34,286 nucleotides of DNA from Lachnospiraceae bacterium UBA1683 (lineage in GTDB: Bacteria; Bacillota; Clostridia; Lachnospirales; Lachnospiraceae): positions 1-34,286 of the forward strand of contig DCKD01000004.1 of NCBI GenBank assembly GCA_002320245.1. The letters are read 5' to 3'. Positions 7,772-15,595 of the stretch are shown here, one piece after another; the first letter of the stretch is position 1, and each line of letters starts with the position of its first letter. Both the position numbers and the translations under genes were made by a program. The notes below the pieces were generated by a model. That model was not told the origin of the DNA, ran no database searches, and saw nothing but the letters and a program-made list of their open reading frames with translations.

Positions 7772-8692
7772 CTATGCGAGATATTTTGCCTTTGCATCGC
7801 GAATCATCTGCGCTGCTTCCTCTACAATTGCCATATCGCTGTCGACCAGAGCTGCCAGTGGTTTTCTGACTCCGCCAAGGTCCAGACCTTCATTAATCTT
7901 CAGGATTGCTTTGATTACGCCATACATATTTCCGTGTGCAGAACACATTTTGTAGATAATAGCATCTGCTGCATACTGAAGTTCTCTTGCGTCATCCATC
8001 TTTCCGGCTCTTACGAGTTCGTCAAGTTTCAGGAACAGTTCCGGCATTACACCGTATGTTCCGCCGATAGCGCCCTCTGCTCCGATAACACGCCCGCTCA
8101 TGAACTGCTCGTCAGGACCGTTAAAGATAATGTAATCTTCACCTGCTGCCTGTTTGAACATCTGGATATCCTGAACCGGCATAGAAGAGTTCTTAACACC
8201 AATGACTCTTGGATTCTTTCTCATCTCTGCGAATAGTCCCTGTGTCAAAGCGACACCTGCAAGCTGTGGAATATTGTAGATAACAAAATCTGTCTCCGGC
8301 GCTGCTGCACTGATATCATTCCAGTACTGAGCAATCGCGTACTCCGGCAAGTGGAAATAAATCGGAGGGATTGCTGCGATTGCATCTACTCCAAGGCTCT
8401 CAGCATGGGCTGCAAGTTCCTGGCTGTCTTTTGTATTATTGCAGGCAACGTGTGCGATAACTGTAAGTTTCCCCTCTGCTGCTTTCATTACATTCTCAAG
8501 AACAATCTTTCTGTCCTCTACGCTCTGGTAGATACATTCTCCTGAAGAGCCATTTACATATACACCCTTCACGCCTTTTTCTACGAAGTATGTTGTCAGC
8601 GCCTGTACACCCTCTGCACTGATGTTCCCCTCCTCGTCGTAACATGCATAAAATGCCGGAATGACTCCTTTGTACTTGTCAAGATTTCTCAT
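7772..8692 (-). CDS. nanA: N-acetylneuraminate lyase
   Basis: 306-aa cytoplasmic class I aldolase of the DapA/NAL family. It cleaves N-acetylneuraminate to ManNAc and pyruvate through a Schiff base. Signature residues are in place: GSSGE at 48-52 (carboxylate binding), Tyr139 in VIYNIP and Lys167 in IGVKNSS, the positions expected for NanA (137 and 165 in the E. coli enzyme). The gene lies between nanE and the symporter in one operon, which separates it from dihydrodipicolinate synthase homologues. The start has a GGAG ribosome site and the ATG at 8692 gives the normal N-terminus. Confidence 0.95.
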   Translation of the reverse strand: MRNLDKYKGVIPAFYACYDEEGNISAEGVQALTTYFVEKGVKGVYVNGSSGECIYQSVEDRKIVLENVMKAAEGKLTVIAHVACNNTKDSQELAAHAESLGVDAIAAIPPIYFHLPEYAIAQYWNDISAAAPETDFVIYNIPQLAGVALTQGLFAEMRKNPRVIGVKNSSMPVQDIQMFKQAAGEDYIIFNGPDEQFMSGRVIGAEGAIGGTYGVMPELFLKLDELVRAGKMDDARELQYAADAIIYKMCSAHGNMYGVIKAILKINEGLDLGGVRKPLAALVDSDMAIVEEAAQMIRDAKAKYLA

Positions 8693-8780
8693 GATTCATT
8701 TCTCCTTTTCTTAATGATTTTTCAGTTACTTTTTTGGTTACTTTATGTATAAAATATTTCATCTAAACGACTCCGATAAA

Positions 8781-9467
8781 CTATTGAAGCGCTTCTGCAA
8801 ACGACTTTGTAATCAACTGCGGTCTTGTGATGATAGAACCCACAACTACACTGTACGCTCCAAGCTCAATAACTCTTTTTGCCTTCTCCGGAGTATTGAT
8901 ATTTCCTTCAGCGATAACTTTATTTTTTACATTTGCGACAATCTTTCTTAGGATTTCAAAGTCATTGGCTTCAATCTTGTCACCTTTACTCTGTTCGGTA
9001 TAGCCAACCATAGTCGTCCCGATAAAGTCAAACCCCAATTCGTCCGCATGAATTGCCTCTTCTACTGTAGAGCAGTCTGCCATAAACAACTGTTCCGGGT
9101 ATTTTTCCTTCACTTCGTGGAAGAACTCATCCAGTGTCTTTCCGCCCGGTCTTTTTGAAATCGTTGCATCGATAGCAATAATTTCCGGCTTCACTTCCAT
9201 CAGTTCATCAATTTCCTTCATCGTTGGAGTGATATAGACATCGCAGTTGTCATAATCTCTTTTTACAATTCCAATGATTGGAAGGTCAACCTGAGATTGT
9301 ATCTCCTTAATGTCTTCTTTTGTGTTAGCGCGAATACCACATGCACCGCCTTCTCTGGCTGCAAGTGCCATTCTTCCCATAATAAATGAAGAATGCAGCG
9401 GCTCATTCGGTAACGCCTGGCAGGATACGATTAATTTTCCTTTAATTTGTTCTACTCTTTCATTCAT
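8781..9467 (-). CDS. nanE: N-acetylmannosamine-6-phosphate 2-epimerase
   Basis: 228-aa TIM-barrel epimerase converting ManNAc-6-P to GlcNAc-6-P. Motifs: GKLIVSCQALPNEP at residues 10-23, GACGIRAN, IGIVKRDY with catalytic Lys69, IAIDAT, and VIAEGNI with Glu187. The ATG at 9467 is preferred: GGAGGG lies 8 bases upstream, while the longer frame to 9506 would begin inside the promoter. It is the first gene of the nan operon, behind a near-consensus promoter and a palindromic candidate operator. An 88-base gap with two GTTACTTTT repeats separates it from nanA. Confidence 0.95.
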   Translation of the reverse strand: MNERVEQIKGKLIVSCQALPNEPLHSSFIMGRMALAAREGGACGIRANTKEDIKEIQSQVDLPIIGIVKRDYDNCDVYITPTMKEIDELMEVKPEIIAIDATISKRPGGKTLDEFFHEVKEKYPEQLFMADCSTVEEAIHADELGFDFIGTTMVGYTEQSKGDKIEANDFEILRKIVANVKNKVIAEGNINTPEKAKRVIELGAYSVVVGSIITRPQLITKSFAEALQ

Positions 9468-9495
9468 CTTCCATGCCCTCCTTCGTTCTGTGATT

Positions 9496-9524
9496 ATTAT
9501 AACCATTTATGGATTTATTTTCAA
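9496..9524 (-). promoter_or_regulatory. Promoter of the nan operon
   Basis: Minus-strand TTGAAA (9519-9524), 17-base spacer, TATAAT (9496-9501). Five of six and six of six matches to sigma-A consensus; nanE starts about 30 bases downstream of the -10. Confidence 0.82.
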
Positions 9525-9540
9525 CGAGTGTCTCAGCTTT

Positions 9541-9554
9541 TGAAAGTTCTTTCA
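9541..9554. promoter_or_regulatory. Candidate RpiR operator upstream of the nan promoter
   Basis: TGAAAG-TT-CTTTCA is a perfect palindrome 17 bp upstream of the -35. It is itself part of a wider repeat TTTTGAAA...TTTTCAAAA. RpiR-family operators often have GAAA/TTTC arms, and an RpiR gene belongs to this locus, so it is the leading candidate. Direct proof is lacking. Confidence 0.45.
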
Positions 9555-9692
9555 GTTTTTTCAAAACAGTTCTGCTATACTACTTAATTTCTATATATGT
9601 TTTTAGCTATTTTGCACAATTTCATGTTACTTCTTTCTAAGTTTGAGTGCGGCATCCCTCCTGCTGCCACCGGTAAAGCCATTTTTCTGCAC

Positions 9693-9740
9693 AAAAAGGA
9701 GATGCACTGCTGATAAAAAATCAGTCAGTACATCTCCTTT
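9693..9740 (-). terminator. Terminator of the PTS operon
   Basis: Minus-strand stem AAAGGAGATGTACTG.../...CAGTGCATCTCCTTT of about 17 bp around a T-rich loop, followed by TTTTTG. It lies 31 bases past the stop of the GrdB-like gene. The wider stretch 9555-9692 has no gene that I can recognise. Confidence 0.85.
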
Positions 9741-9771
9741 GCTGACATACTTCAAGTAATTATTAAGCGCG

Positions 9772-10266
9772 CTATTTCGTTCCTACAGCCAGTTCTCCTG
9801 CTGTCCGGCAGATGTTTTTCAGAGCCTCATTCAGCCCGCCCTCACCCTTCTTCGGTGTTTTAACAATCGTAATGCGGTTTTTATACTCTTGGATGATATC
9901 TTCATTTTCATCCGCCATTGCAGCAAACGCCGGAATTCCGGTCTCCTGCTGAATTCGCTCTGCTACCGCCGCACACATTGCACTGTAATCCGCGTAATCA
10001 AATGAAGGACCACAGATTACTACATCCGCTTTTAATTTTCTGACCATCCCGCATAATTTTCTGCTAACCTCATCCGGGTTTTCTTCATAGGTTCCAGTTC
10101 CCGAAATGAGTGTTGCGACAACCTTTGCATCAATTTCCTTCAGATACGGTTTCATCATGACTGCCGGGCCGATGAGTTCCTTTGTCGCATTTAACGGAAT
10201 CATTGTATCATACTTTGTTCCCTGTCCTGACTGAACCTGATCATAAATCATAATAATTCTTATCAT
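9772..10266 (-). CDS. GrdB-related small protein in a PTS operon
   Basis: 164-aa protein resembling the front half of GrdB/PrdB-type reductase B subunits. The similar parts are GTGTYEENPDEV, KADVVICGPSFDYADYS and the run ERIQQETGIPAFAAM, which match the GrdB pattern of a strand, DVFVAGPAF and ELGIPVVTGM. It is far too short to hold the C-terminal selenocysteine region of GrdB, and no in-frame UGA is read through. Cysteines are Cys72, Cys85, Cys98 and Cys153. The start at 10266 follows AAGGA; a longer frame to 10293 would overlap the EIIA gene. It is the last gene after EIIB-EIIC-EIIA, so it should act on or respond to the imported phospho-sugar, but its function is unknown. Confidence 0.75.
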   Translation of the reverse strand: MIRIIMIYDQVQSGQGTKYDTMIPLNATKELIGPAVMMKPYLKEIDAKVVATLISGTGTYEENPDEVSRKLCGMVRKLKADVVICGPSFDYADYSAMCAAVAERIQQETGIPAFAAMADENEDIIQEYKNRITIVKTPKKGEGGLNEALKNICRTAGELAVGTK

Positions 10267-10276
10267 ATCTGTGTCC

Positions 10277-10612
10277 TTACTTTCCTGAAACAATTGTTTC
10301 CAGTTTATTTATTTTCTGATAAGACGCAATCAGCTCTTCCGCAATCACCTGAAATGCCTCTGCACTCATCATCTGATCCTCAGCATGCACCAAGATCAGC
10401 GGTACCTGTATATGCTCGCCCCGTGCCTCTTTCTGAATCAATTCATAGTGTGCCTCGTGTCCAAGCAGATATTCTTCTTTTCCTGCCTTCATACACGCTT
10501 CTGCCTCTGCAAAGTCTCCTGCTTTTGCCTTTTGTATTGCTTCAATATAAGTGGAACGTGCAACTCCTACATGAGATATCATTTCTACACAAATCTGTTC
10601 TATTTCCTCCAT
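10277..10612 (-). CDS. PTS lactose/cellobiose-family EIIA
   Basis: 111-aa three-helix EIIA of the lactose family. The phosphorylated histidine is His76 in LILVHAEDQMM, followed by the typical acidic and Met residues. It takes phosphate from HPr and passes it to the EIIB cysteine. The ATG at 10612 has GGAGAGGAG 7 bases upstream; the longer frame to 10642 has only a weak AGG. Gap to the EIIC gene 46 bases, to the GrdB-like gene 10 bases. Confidence 0.92.
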   Translation of the reverse strand: MEEIEQICVEMISHVGVARSTYIEAIQKAKAGDFAEAEACMKAGKEEYLLGHEAHYELIQKEARGEHIQVPLILVHAEDQMMSAEAFQVIAEELIASYQKINKLETIVSGK

Positions 10613-10658
10613 ACATCTGCTCCTCTCCATATATGTTTTCATGCCTAAATATTAATTA

Positions 10659-11990
10659 TCAAGGTAAATCATCAAACGACAAATCATCCAAAGAGATATC
10701 ATCGTCCTCATCCTCTGTTGCCGCTTTCTCTTCAATGAGATACTGCCTGTCAATCATCTTCACAAACGGCAGATAAATCAACACACCGACACATACAAGA
10801 AGCAACTGCAGCAGTCCTCCCCGCCATCCAGTCACCAAAAAGCCGGAAATAATCGGCGGTGTCGTCCATGGCAGATTCACACCGCTACAGAACGGCACCA
10901 ATCCGCTTGCCATTGAAAAATAGCTCACAAGAATATTTACAAGCGGTGTCAGCAGGAACGGAACAAGAATCAGCGGATTCAGAACGATTGGAAGCCCGAA
11001 TACAATCGGTTCGTTAATTCCAAACAAAGCCGGTACAAATGAAATCCTGCTCAGTTTCTTTACACGGTCTGATTTACACACAATCAGCATTGCAATCAAC
11101 ATTGACAGCGTTGAGCCACAACCGCCAAATGTTGTAAATAAATCATAGAACTGCTGGTTTACGAGGTTCGGCAATGCAGCTCCCGCACCGAGTGCAGCCA
11201 GATTTTCCATAGACAGTGGTGTCAGGATTGGCTGCATAATACTTCCCACAATGGAACCTCCGTTAATCCCGAAGAACCAGAACAGATGCTGGAATCCCAT
11301 TGCAACAAGAACCGCTCCCAGTGTATTTCCAAGAGACATCAGTGGCTTCTGCAAAATGAGGAATACAAAGTCAAATGCATTTCCATAAGATGTCAATGAG
11401 AACCCAATGTTAATCAGGAAAAATACAACCATTACAATTGCAGATGGAATCAATGCTGCAAAGGACTTCGTTACCGTCGGCGGTACACCTGCCGGCATCT
11501 TGATTACCCATCCTTTCTTCGTTACAAATGCGAAGATATGCACTGCCAGAAACGCACAGATAATACCTACGAAAATTCCTTTTGAGCCTACCCATCCAAG
11601 TGGGATTCCGCTCAGAGTCACATCTCCGTCTGTCACTTCAAACGGCATCAGGATAAACCATGCTACCACACCGACAGCGGCGCCCGCCAGTTTATCTACT
11701 TTCAACTGACCTGCAAACGAATACCCGATTCCGAGTACAGCCAGTATTGCCATAATGTCAAATGTCGCATTCGTTGGTTTTGCCATGAATGCTGTCCAGT
11801 TATCGCCAAAAAACCGTGCCCAGAACTCCGTCCAGTTAGGAATCGGAAAGTTCGCAATCAGCATAAAGAATGAACCAACAATCAGCAGCGGCGTGGTGAG
11901 AAGGAAACCGTCCCTGATAGCTGTCAGATACTTGTTCTTCCCCAGACGCTCTGCAACAGGTACAAATATTTTCTCTAACTTATCTAACAT
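10659..11990 (-). CDS. PTS cellobiose/diacetylchitobiose-family EIIC permease
   Basis: 443-aa membrane permease of the Lac/Cel PTS superfamily, about ten helices. Family motifs are clear: an N-terminal amphipathic LEKIFVPVAERLGKNKYL, GINEPIVFGLPIVLNP, the substrate-site segment GVNLPWTTPPIISGFLVTG, and a charged tail with EDEDDDISLDDLSFDD. The internal ATG at 11990 is preferred because AAGGGGG is 6 bases upstream, whereas the first ATG at 11996 abuts it. It overlaps the EIIB gene by 11 bases, so the two are translationally coupled. The sugar is unknown; the neighbouring MupG-like hydrolase suggests a phospho-disaccharide containing an amino sugar. Confidence 0.93.
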   Translation of the reverse strand: MLDKLEKIFVPVAERLGKNKYLTAIRDGFLLTTPLLIVGSFFMLIANFPIPNWTEFWARFFGDNWTAFMAKPTNATFDIMAILAVLGIGYSFAGQLKVDKLAGAAVGVVAWFILMPFEVTDGDVTLSGIPLGWVGSKGIFVGIICAFLAVHIFAFVTKKGWVIKMPAGVPPTVTKSFAALIPSAIVMVVFFLINIGFSLTSYGNAFDFVFLILQKPLMSLGNTLGAVLVAMGFQHLFWFFGINGGSIVGSIMQPILTPLSMENLAALGAGAALPNLVNQQFYDLFTTFGGCGSTLSMLIAMLIVCKSDRVKKLSRISFVPALFGINEPIVFGLPIVLNPLILVPFLLTPLVNILVSYFSMASGLVPFCSGVNLPWTTPPIISGFLVTGWRGGLLQLLLVCVGVLIYLPFVKMIDRQYLIEEKAATEDEDDDISLDDLSFDDLP

Positions 11991-12321
11991 CTCCATCCCC
12001 CTTATCTTTTCCCTTCAGCAGCTTCACTGCCGCTTTCAGTACTTTCTCCCCATTCATCATTCCGTAATCTGTTGCGTTAATCACCGCAATCGGTATTCCG
12101 GTATCAGCATATTCCTTAGAAATATCATTGTACCGGAACTTGATTTGAGGCCCAAGTAAAATCACATCCGGGTGGCGCTCTTCAATAATATCCGCGATTT
12201 TTCCGTCCGGAAATGCCTGGATTTCAAATGGCAGCTTATGCTTATCCGCTACCTCCTGCATATTACTTGCCAGCATACTTGTAGACATTCCTGCACTACA
12301 AAATAAATAAATTCGTTTCAT
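11980..12321 (-). CDS. PTS cellobiose-family EIIB
   Basis: 113-aa soluble EIIB. The phosphocysteine is Cys8 in IYLFCSAGMSTSML, the cellobiose-type loop. LLGPQIKF and the C-terminal KAAVKLLKG follow the family pattern. The ATG at 12321 follows GGAAGGAG; the longer frame to 12360 begins in the promoter. It is the first gene of the EIIB-EIIC-EIIA-GrdB-like operon, with its own promoter and the TTTCCTA palindrome upstream. Confidence 0.92.
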   Translation of the reverse strand: MKRIYLFCSAGMSTSMLASNMQEVADKHKLPFEIQAFPDGKIADIIEERHPDVILLGPQIKFRYNDISKEYADTGIPIAVINATDYGMMNGEKVLKAAVKLLKGKDKGDGDVR

Positions 12322-12358
12322 TTTTCTTCTCCTTCCTTTCTTTTTTCTGACTGCCTTC

Positions 12359-12391
12359 ATTATACGGATTGCAATGCTTTCACGGCGTCAA
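12359..12391 (-). promoter_or_regulatory. Promoter of the PTS operon, weak -35
   Basis: Minus-strand TATAAT lies at 12359-12364. At 17-base spacing the -35 position reads CGCCGT; a TTGACG lies 21 bases away. A perfect -10 with no proper -35 is what one expects of an activator-dependent promoter, and a palindrome lies just upstream. Confidence 0.6.
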
Positions 12392-12396
12392 ACAAT

Positions 12397-12416
12397 TTTC
12401 CTAATGGATTAGGAAA
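12397..12416. promoter_or_regulatory. Palindromic candidate activator site, copy 1
   Basis: TTTCCTAAT-GG-ATTAGGAAA, a perfect 9-bp inverted repeat in the gap between the PRD regulator gene and the EIIB gene. Its centre is about 45 bp upstream of the centre of the EIIB -10. A second copy with the same half sites occurs before the mupG-like gene. Confidence 0.6.
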
Positions 12417-12420
12417 TTCC

Positions 12421-14349
12421 TCATTCCATAATCCGGTCCATGAACTGGTCATATTCCAGCGGGACACAAAGTCCTGCCAGCCTGTCCACCGAATTTACCA
12501 CACTGGAAACCCAATCGAAAAAGATTTTAATCATCCGCTGGTCACTTTCGTTGACCGCAAACAGCATCACTAATTTTACGTCAAATTCTCCCCATTGAAC
12601 CGGTTTTTTCAACTGCGCTACTGCAATGGTTGAGCGCTTTGCAAACGCCCCAAGCGCATGTGGAATCGCAAACGTATCCGCAAACGATGTCGGGGACATT
12701 TCTTCTCTTTTCAATACGACGTCGCAAAAAGACGCATCTACTGCCCCATCCCGCTCCAGATTCCTGCACAGCAGACGGATGATTTCTTCCGGTGAATCAC
12801 AGTCCAGATTCTTATAATAATGTTCTTTTCGAATCAGGTTGCCGATGTTAGAGACAAATTCCAGATGAAATGCACTTTTATCCAGCTCATTCAGCGCTTT
12901 TAAGATATTTGCTTCTGTATCGTAATCCACAAAGAGATGAATCGGCACTGTAGGGATATTTAAGAAATGCTGCACAGAAAATGCAGTGAGAATCAAATCG
13001 GGCTCCAGTTCACGAATCCGCTCCTCTTCAAAATAGTGCATTGTCCCCGCCAATTCCATCCTGTCGCGGAACATATCCGCAATCTTTGTTTCACAGGCTT
13101 TTGAAAAAGTCTGATTGTACGGGAGAATCGCGATCGCCCGATACCTTCTTCCTACATTAAGCCTCTCACTTGCCGCCCCAAGATGCAGTGCGATATATGC
13201 AGCTTCCGTATCAGCAATCCTTGCCCCCATCTTTTTCTCCAGAAATTCTACTGCAAATATACCCATCTCAAAGACCAGCGGGTATTTCTTCTGTATTTCA
13301 TCCTTAAAGATATCTTCCAGACATACATGTTTCTTTTCCCTGTCAATCAGTCCGTGTAAATGTATCTTCAAACCAAGCTGTAAATCCATATCCTGACGGA
13401 AATCAATTCCAAACACCTCGTAAATCTGATAGATAACTTCTTCAGTCAGTTTCTTGGAATTCAGCCATTTCCCATGGTAATCGATATAATCACTCACATA
13501 GCTGGATGTTCTGCGCCCCAGAATGGATACGGCAAAACGGATGATTTCACTTTCCTTTACCTGAATATGAAAACGTCTGGCGATTCTGTCGAAAAATTCT
13601 GTCGAAATCTGATATTCTATGGATGATTTAATATCATCCTCATCCCCTTCCGACTCTATATAGTTGAAGCGCATCATTCGCTCAATACTTGTTCCTGCAT
13701 GGATAATCAACATCAAAATCAGCGACTCCCGTACCGGATATCCATATTCTTCAATTACTGACATGAAGATATCTTTCACCTCCAGCAAGTCAAAATCCTG
13801 ATACAATTTTGCAAGCTGGTTCAGGTTCAGAAAGTTTTTCTGAATTTCCGCTACCAGAAGCCGCTTATATAATTTCCGCTTACTCAGTTCATCTCCCTGT
13901 AGCGAAATGCACTGTCCGCTACGCACCAGTTGCAGGTTCGAATCATTTTTTAACAATTCCCGGATTCTCTTAATATCCCGGTTAATCGTATAGCCGCTGA
14001 CATAAATCTGTTTTTCCAGGTCTACCAAGTTCAGCTCTCTTGTCTCAAACAGCAGTTTTTGGATAATATACACACACCTCGCCTCAGATGTCTGGGGAAT
14101 CTGAGATTCCCCCCGCACAGGAACAGGCGTGCTCTGACTCAGATAATCCGATGCCTTCGGAGTCAGCCGATACCCCTTTTGCATATTTGATTCAATCAGC
14201 GGCTCCTCCCGGCTTTCGTTTATTATTTTAATATCCGACCGTATTGTTCTGTCTGATACGTTTAGCACTGCGGCCAACTGTTTGCTGGTCATAAAGTCCT
14301 GATGTTGCGCCAGCATATCCAACAGTCTGCTCCGGCGTCCGTTTTCCAT
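12421..14349 (-). CDS. BglG/LicR-type PRD transcriptional activator
   Basis: 642-aa multi-domain regulator. Order: N-terminal HTH (SKQLAAVLNVSDRTIRSDI, residues 22-40), a second winged helix near 95-150 (VDLEKQIYVSGYTINRDIKRI), PRD1 around 190-290 (LMLIIHAGTSIERM), PRD2 around 300-395 (KIHLHGLIDREK and AYIALHLGAASER), an EIIB-like segment near 405-490, and a C-terminal EIIA-fructose-like domain with the histidine in FAIPHALGAFAKRS. This is a DNA-binding PRD activator (LicR/ManR/MtlR class) rather than an RNA antiterminator, since it starts with HTH domains. It should be controlled by phosphorylation from the PTS and activate the two neighbouring units. It follows the mupG-like gene by 51 bases. 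Confidence 0.9.
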   Translation of the reverse strand: MENGRRSRLLDMLAQHQDFMTSKQLAAVLNVSDRTIRSDIKIINESREEPLIESNMQKGYRLTPKASDYLSQSTPVPVRGESQIPQTSEARCVYIIQKLLFETRELNLVDLEKQIYVSGYTINRDIKRIRELLKNDSNLQLVRSGQCISLQGDELSKRKLYKRLLVAEIQKNFLNLNQLAKLYQDFDLLEVKDIFMSVIEEYGYPVRESLILMLIIHAGTSIERMMRFNYIESEGDEDDIKSSIEYQISTEFFDRIARRFHIQVKESEIIRFAVSILGRRTSSYVSDYIDYHGKWLNSKKLTEEVIYQIYEVFGIDFRQDMDLQLGLKIHLHGLIDREKKHVCLEDIFKDEIQKKYPLVFEMGIFAVEFLEKKMGARIADTEAAYIALHLGAASERLNVGRRYRAIAILPYNQTFSKACETKIADMFRDRMELAGTMHYFEEERIRELEPDLILTAFSVQHFLNIPTVPIHLFVDYDTEANILKALNELDKSAFHLEFVSNIGNLIRKEHYYKNLDCDSPEEIIRLLCRNLERDGAVDASFCDVVLKREEMSPTSFADTFAIPHALGAFAKRSTIAVAQLKKPVQWGEFDVKLVMLFAVNESDQRMIKIFFDWVSSVVNSVDRLAGLCVPLEYDQFMDRIME

Positions 14350-14400
14350 ACCAACTCAAATCCCCTTCCTCTGTTCGTAACGCATTTGGTTCCGGGATTC

Positions 14401-15495
14401 TCAGATTGCCTTCTGGAAACCAAACACTTTTCCAGGCTCCATGTAATCCAGCATAAACAGCTCTCTCTCCGGGATATGCCCGATTACATTTTTGCGCCCG
14501 TCATTCGGCATATCTTTCAATGCAATATGCAGTTCTCCTTTATACCGTGAGTACTCATCATTTAATATAACCACATCTCCCCGTTTTAAATCATGTGTGT
14601 TTGCTGCCGGGATTGCAACGCCTGAAAATACGTTTCTCGGAGCCGTAGACCTTATCATATACTCACTGACATCCCTGCGGTTTGCATGTTTCGGTGCAAA
14701 ATACAGGATATCTTCCTCCACTTTCGTCAACTCTTTTTCCGGTTCAAATCCAAAAGTAAGAAGTCCCGGAAGAATCTCGGCGCAGGCTCTCAGTTCATCC
14801 TCCGAAGCATATGCGTTTGCAATCAGCACATCGTCAATCATTCTTGTCGCAAACATATGACGGACCTGCAAATCAATCGGAAGCCCACGGTGCATTTCCA
14901 GTGTGCACAGTCCCTCGTTCACCGGCCACGGGCCAAATGTATTTCCGTTATTACTTGAGACAAAAGCCGCCGTATGCAACTGATGTTTTTTCATTTCTTC
15001 ATTACAATTATTGAAATGCTCCAATGACAAGCCGGTATACTTCTGCGGATAAAAATTATGGCACGTAACCAGCTTGTCCGGATTCGGGAAATTAGCCATC
15101 ACATTTTCAATATACCCGCCTCCGCCGCTTGCATTTAATTCAATCTTCAGTCCGCCGTTATACGTCATGAGACTTTCCTTCAATCCGTCAAACCCTTCAT
15201 CCAGCCGGATTCCATCCGCATGAATCTCGTGGAAAAAGGACAGGTTGTCATAGGTAATCCCCAGTCTCTCAAACACTCCCGGGTTTACATCCAGGATTAC
15301 TTCCATGCCTTCCTCATGAGCCGCATCCATCAAGTCACGGAACTCGTCGGTAAGTTCCTCCCTTGTTTTCATCCCCACACTTAACAAACAGGTGAAGATA
15401 CGGCGAAAGTCATATTTTCCTGCTAAATGAATATAAGCCAGGTCACGCTCCTTTGTTGAATGTTCCGGATAAATTGAAATTCCTAACCCTGCCAT
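14401..15495 (-). CDS. MupG-like DUF871 TIM-barrel phospho-glycosidase
   Basis: 364-aa protein of the DUF871/MupG family. An N-terminal TIM barrel (about 1-240) carries GISIYPEHST, RIFTCLLS, DVNPGVFERLGI, GIRLDEGFDG, IELNASGGGGY and TCHNFYPQKYTGLS; a smaller C-terminal cyclophilin-like domain follows (FSGVAIPAANTHDLKRGDVVILNDEYSRYKGELHIAL region). The characterised member, S. aureus MupG, splits MurNAc-6-P from GlcNAc after PTS uptake of the disaccharide. Here the neighbouring PTS is of cellobiose type, so the substrate may differ; no murQ etherase is nearby. RBS AAAGGAGG. First gene of its unit, ahead of the PRD regulator. Confidence 0.88.
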   Translation of the reverse strand: MAGLGISIYPEHSTKERDLAYIHLAGKYDFRRIFTCLLSVGMKTREELTDEFRDLMDAAHEEGMEVILDVNPGVFERLGITYDNLSFFHEIHADGIRLDEGFDGLKESLMTYNGGLKIELNASGGGGYIENVMANFPNPDKLVTCHNFYPQKYTGLSLEHFNNCNEEMKKHQLHTAAFVSSNNGNTFGPWPVNEGLCTLEMHRGLPIDLQVRHMFATRMIDDVLIANAYASEDELRACAEILPGLLTFGFEPEKELTKVEEDILYFAPKHANRRDVSEYMIRSTAPRNVFSGVAIPAANTHDLKRGDVVILNDEYSRYKGELHIALKDMPNDGRKNVIGHIPERELFMLDYMEPGKVFGFQKAI

Positions 15496-15521
15496 GAAAA
15501 ATCCTCCTTTATTCTTTCCTT

Positions 15522-15548
15522 AATCTTTTACCCTTATTGTAAAAGATT
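15522..15548 (-). promoter_or_regulatory. Promoter of the mupG-like unit with an inverted repeat over the -10
   Basis: AATCTTTTAC-CCTTATT-GTAAAAGATT is a perfect 10-bp inverted repeat. The minus-strand -10 TACAAT (15536-15541) lies inside it, and the -35 position (GTGGAA) is poor. The repeat could be a second operator that blocks the promoter; no T run follows, so it is not a terminator. Confidence 0.5.
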
Positions 15549-15568
15549 TCCTGCCTTTTTCCACTCAA

Positions 15569-15595
15569 TCTATTTCCTACCGCTTAGGAAATAGA
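15569..15595. promoter_or_regulatory. Palindromic candidate activator site, copy 2
   Basis: TCTATTTCCTA-CCGCT-TAGGAAATAGA, an 11-bp perfect inverted repeat, shares TTTCCTA/TAGGAAA with the site at 12397-12416 (inner spacing 5 instead of 6 bases). Its centre is about 44 bp upstream of the mupG-like -10, nearly the same distance as copy 1. It also spans the stop codon of the transporter gene, so a 3' stem-loop role is the alternative. Confidence 0.55.

Noticed and set aside
9772..10266. Selenoprotein in the GrdB-like gene
   Set aside because: The selenocysteine region of GrdB is C-terminal and absent here; no in-frame TGA with a following coding extension.
12421..14349. BglG-type RNA antiterminator
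   Set aside because: The protein begins with HTH domains instead of the RNA-binding CAT domain, and no RAT-like terminator was seen upstream of the PTS genes.
15569..15595. Terminator of the lacZ-GPH operon
   Set aside because: The stem has no T run, and its half sites recur at 12397-12416 in a promoter context, so an operator is more likely.
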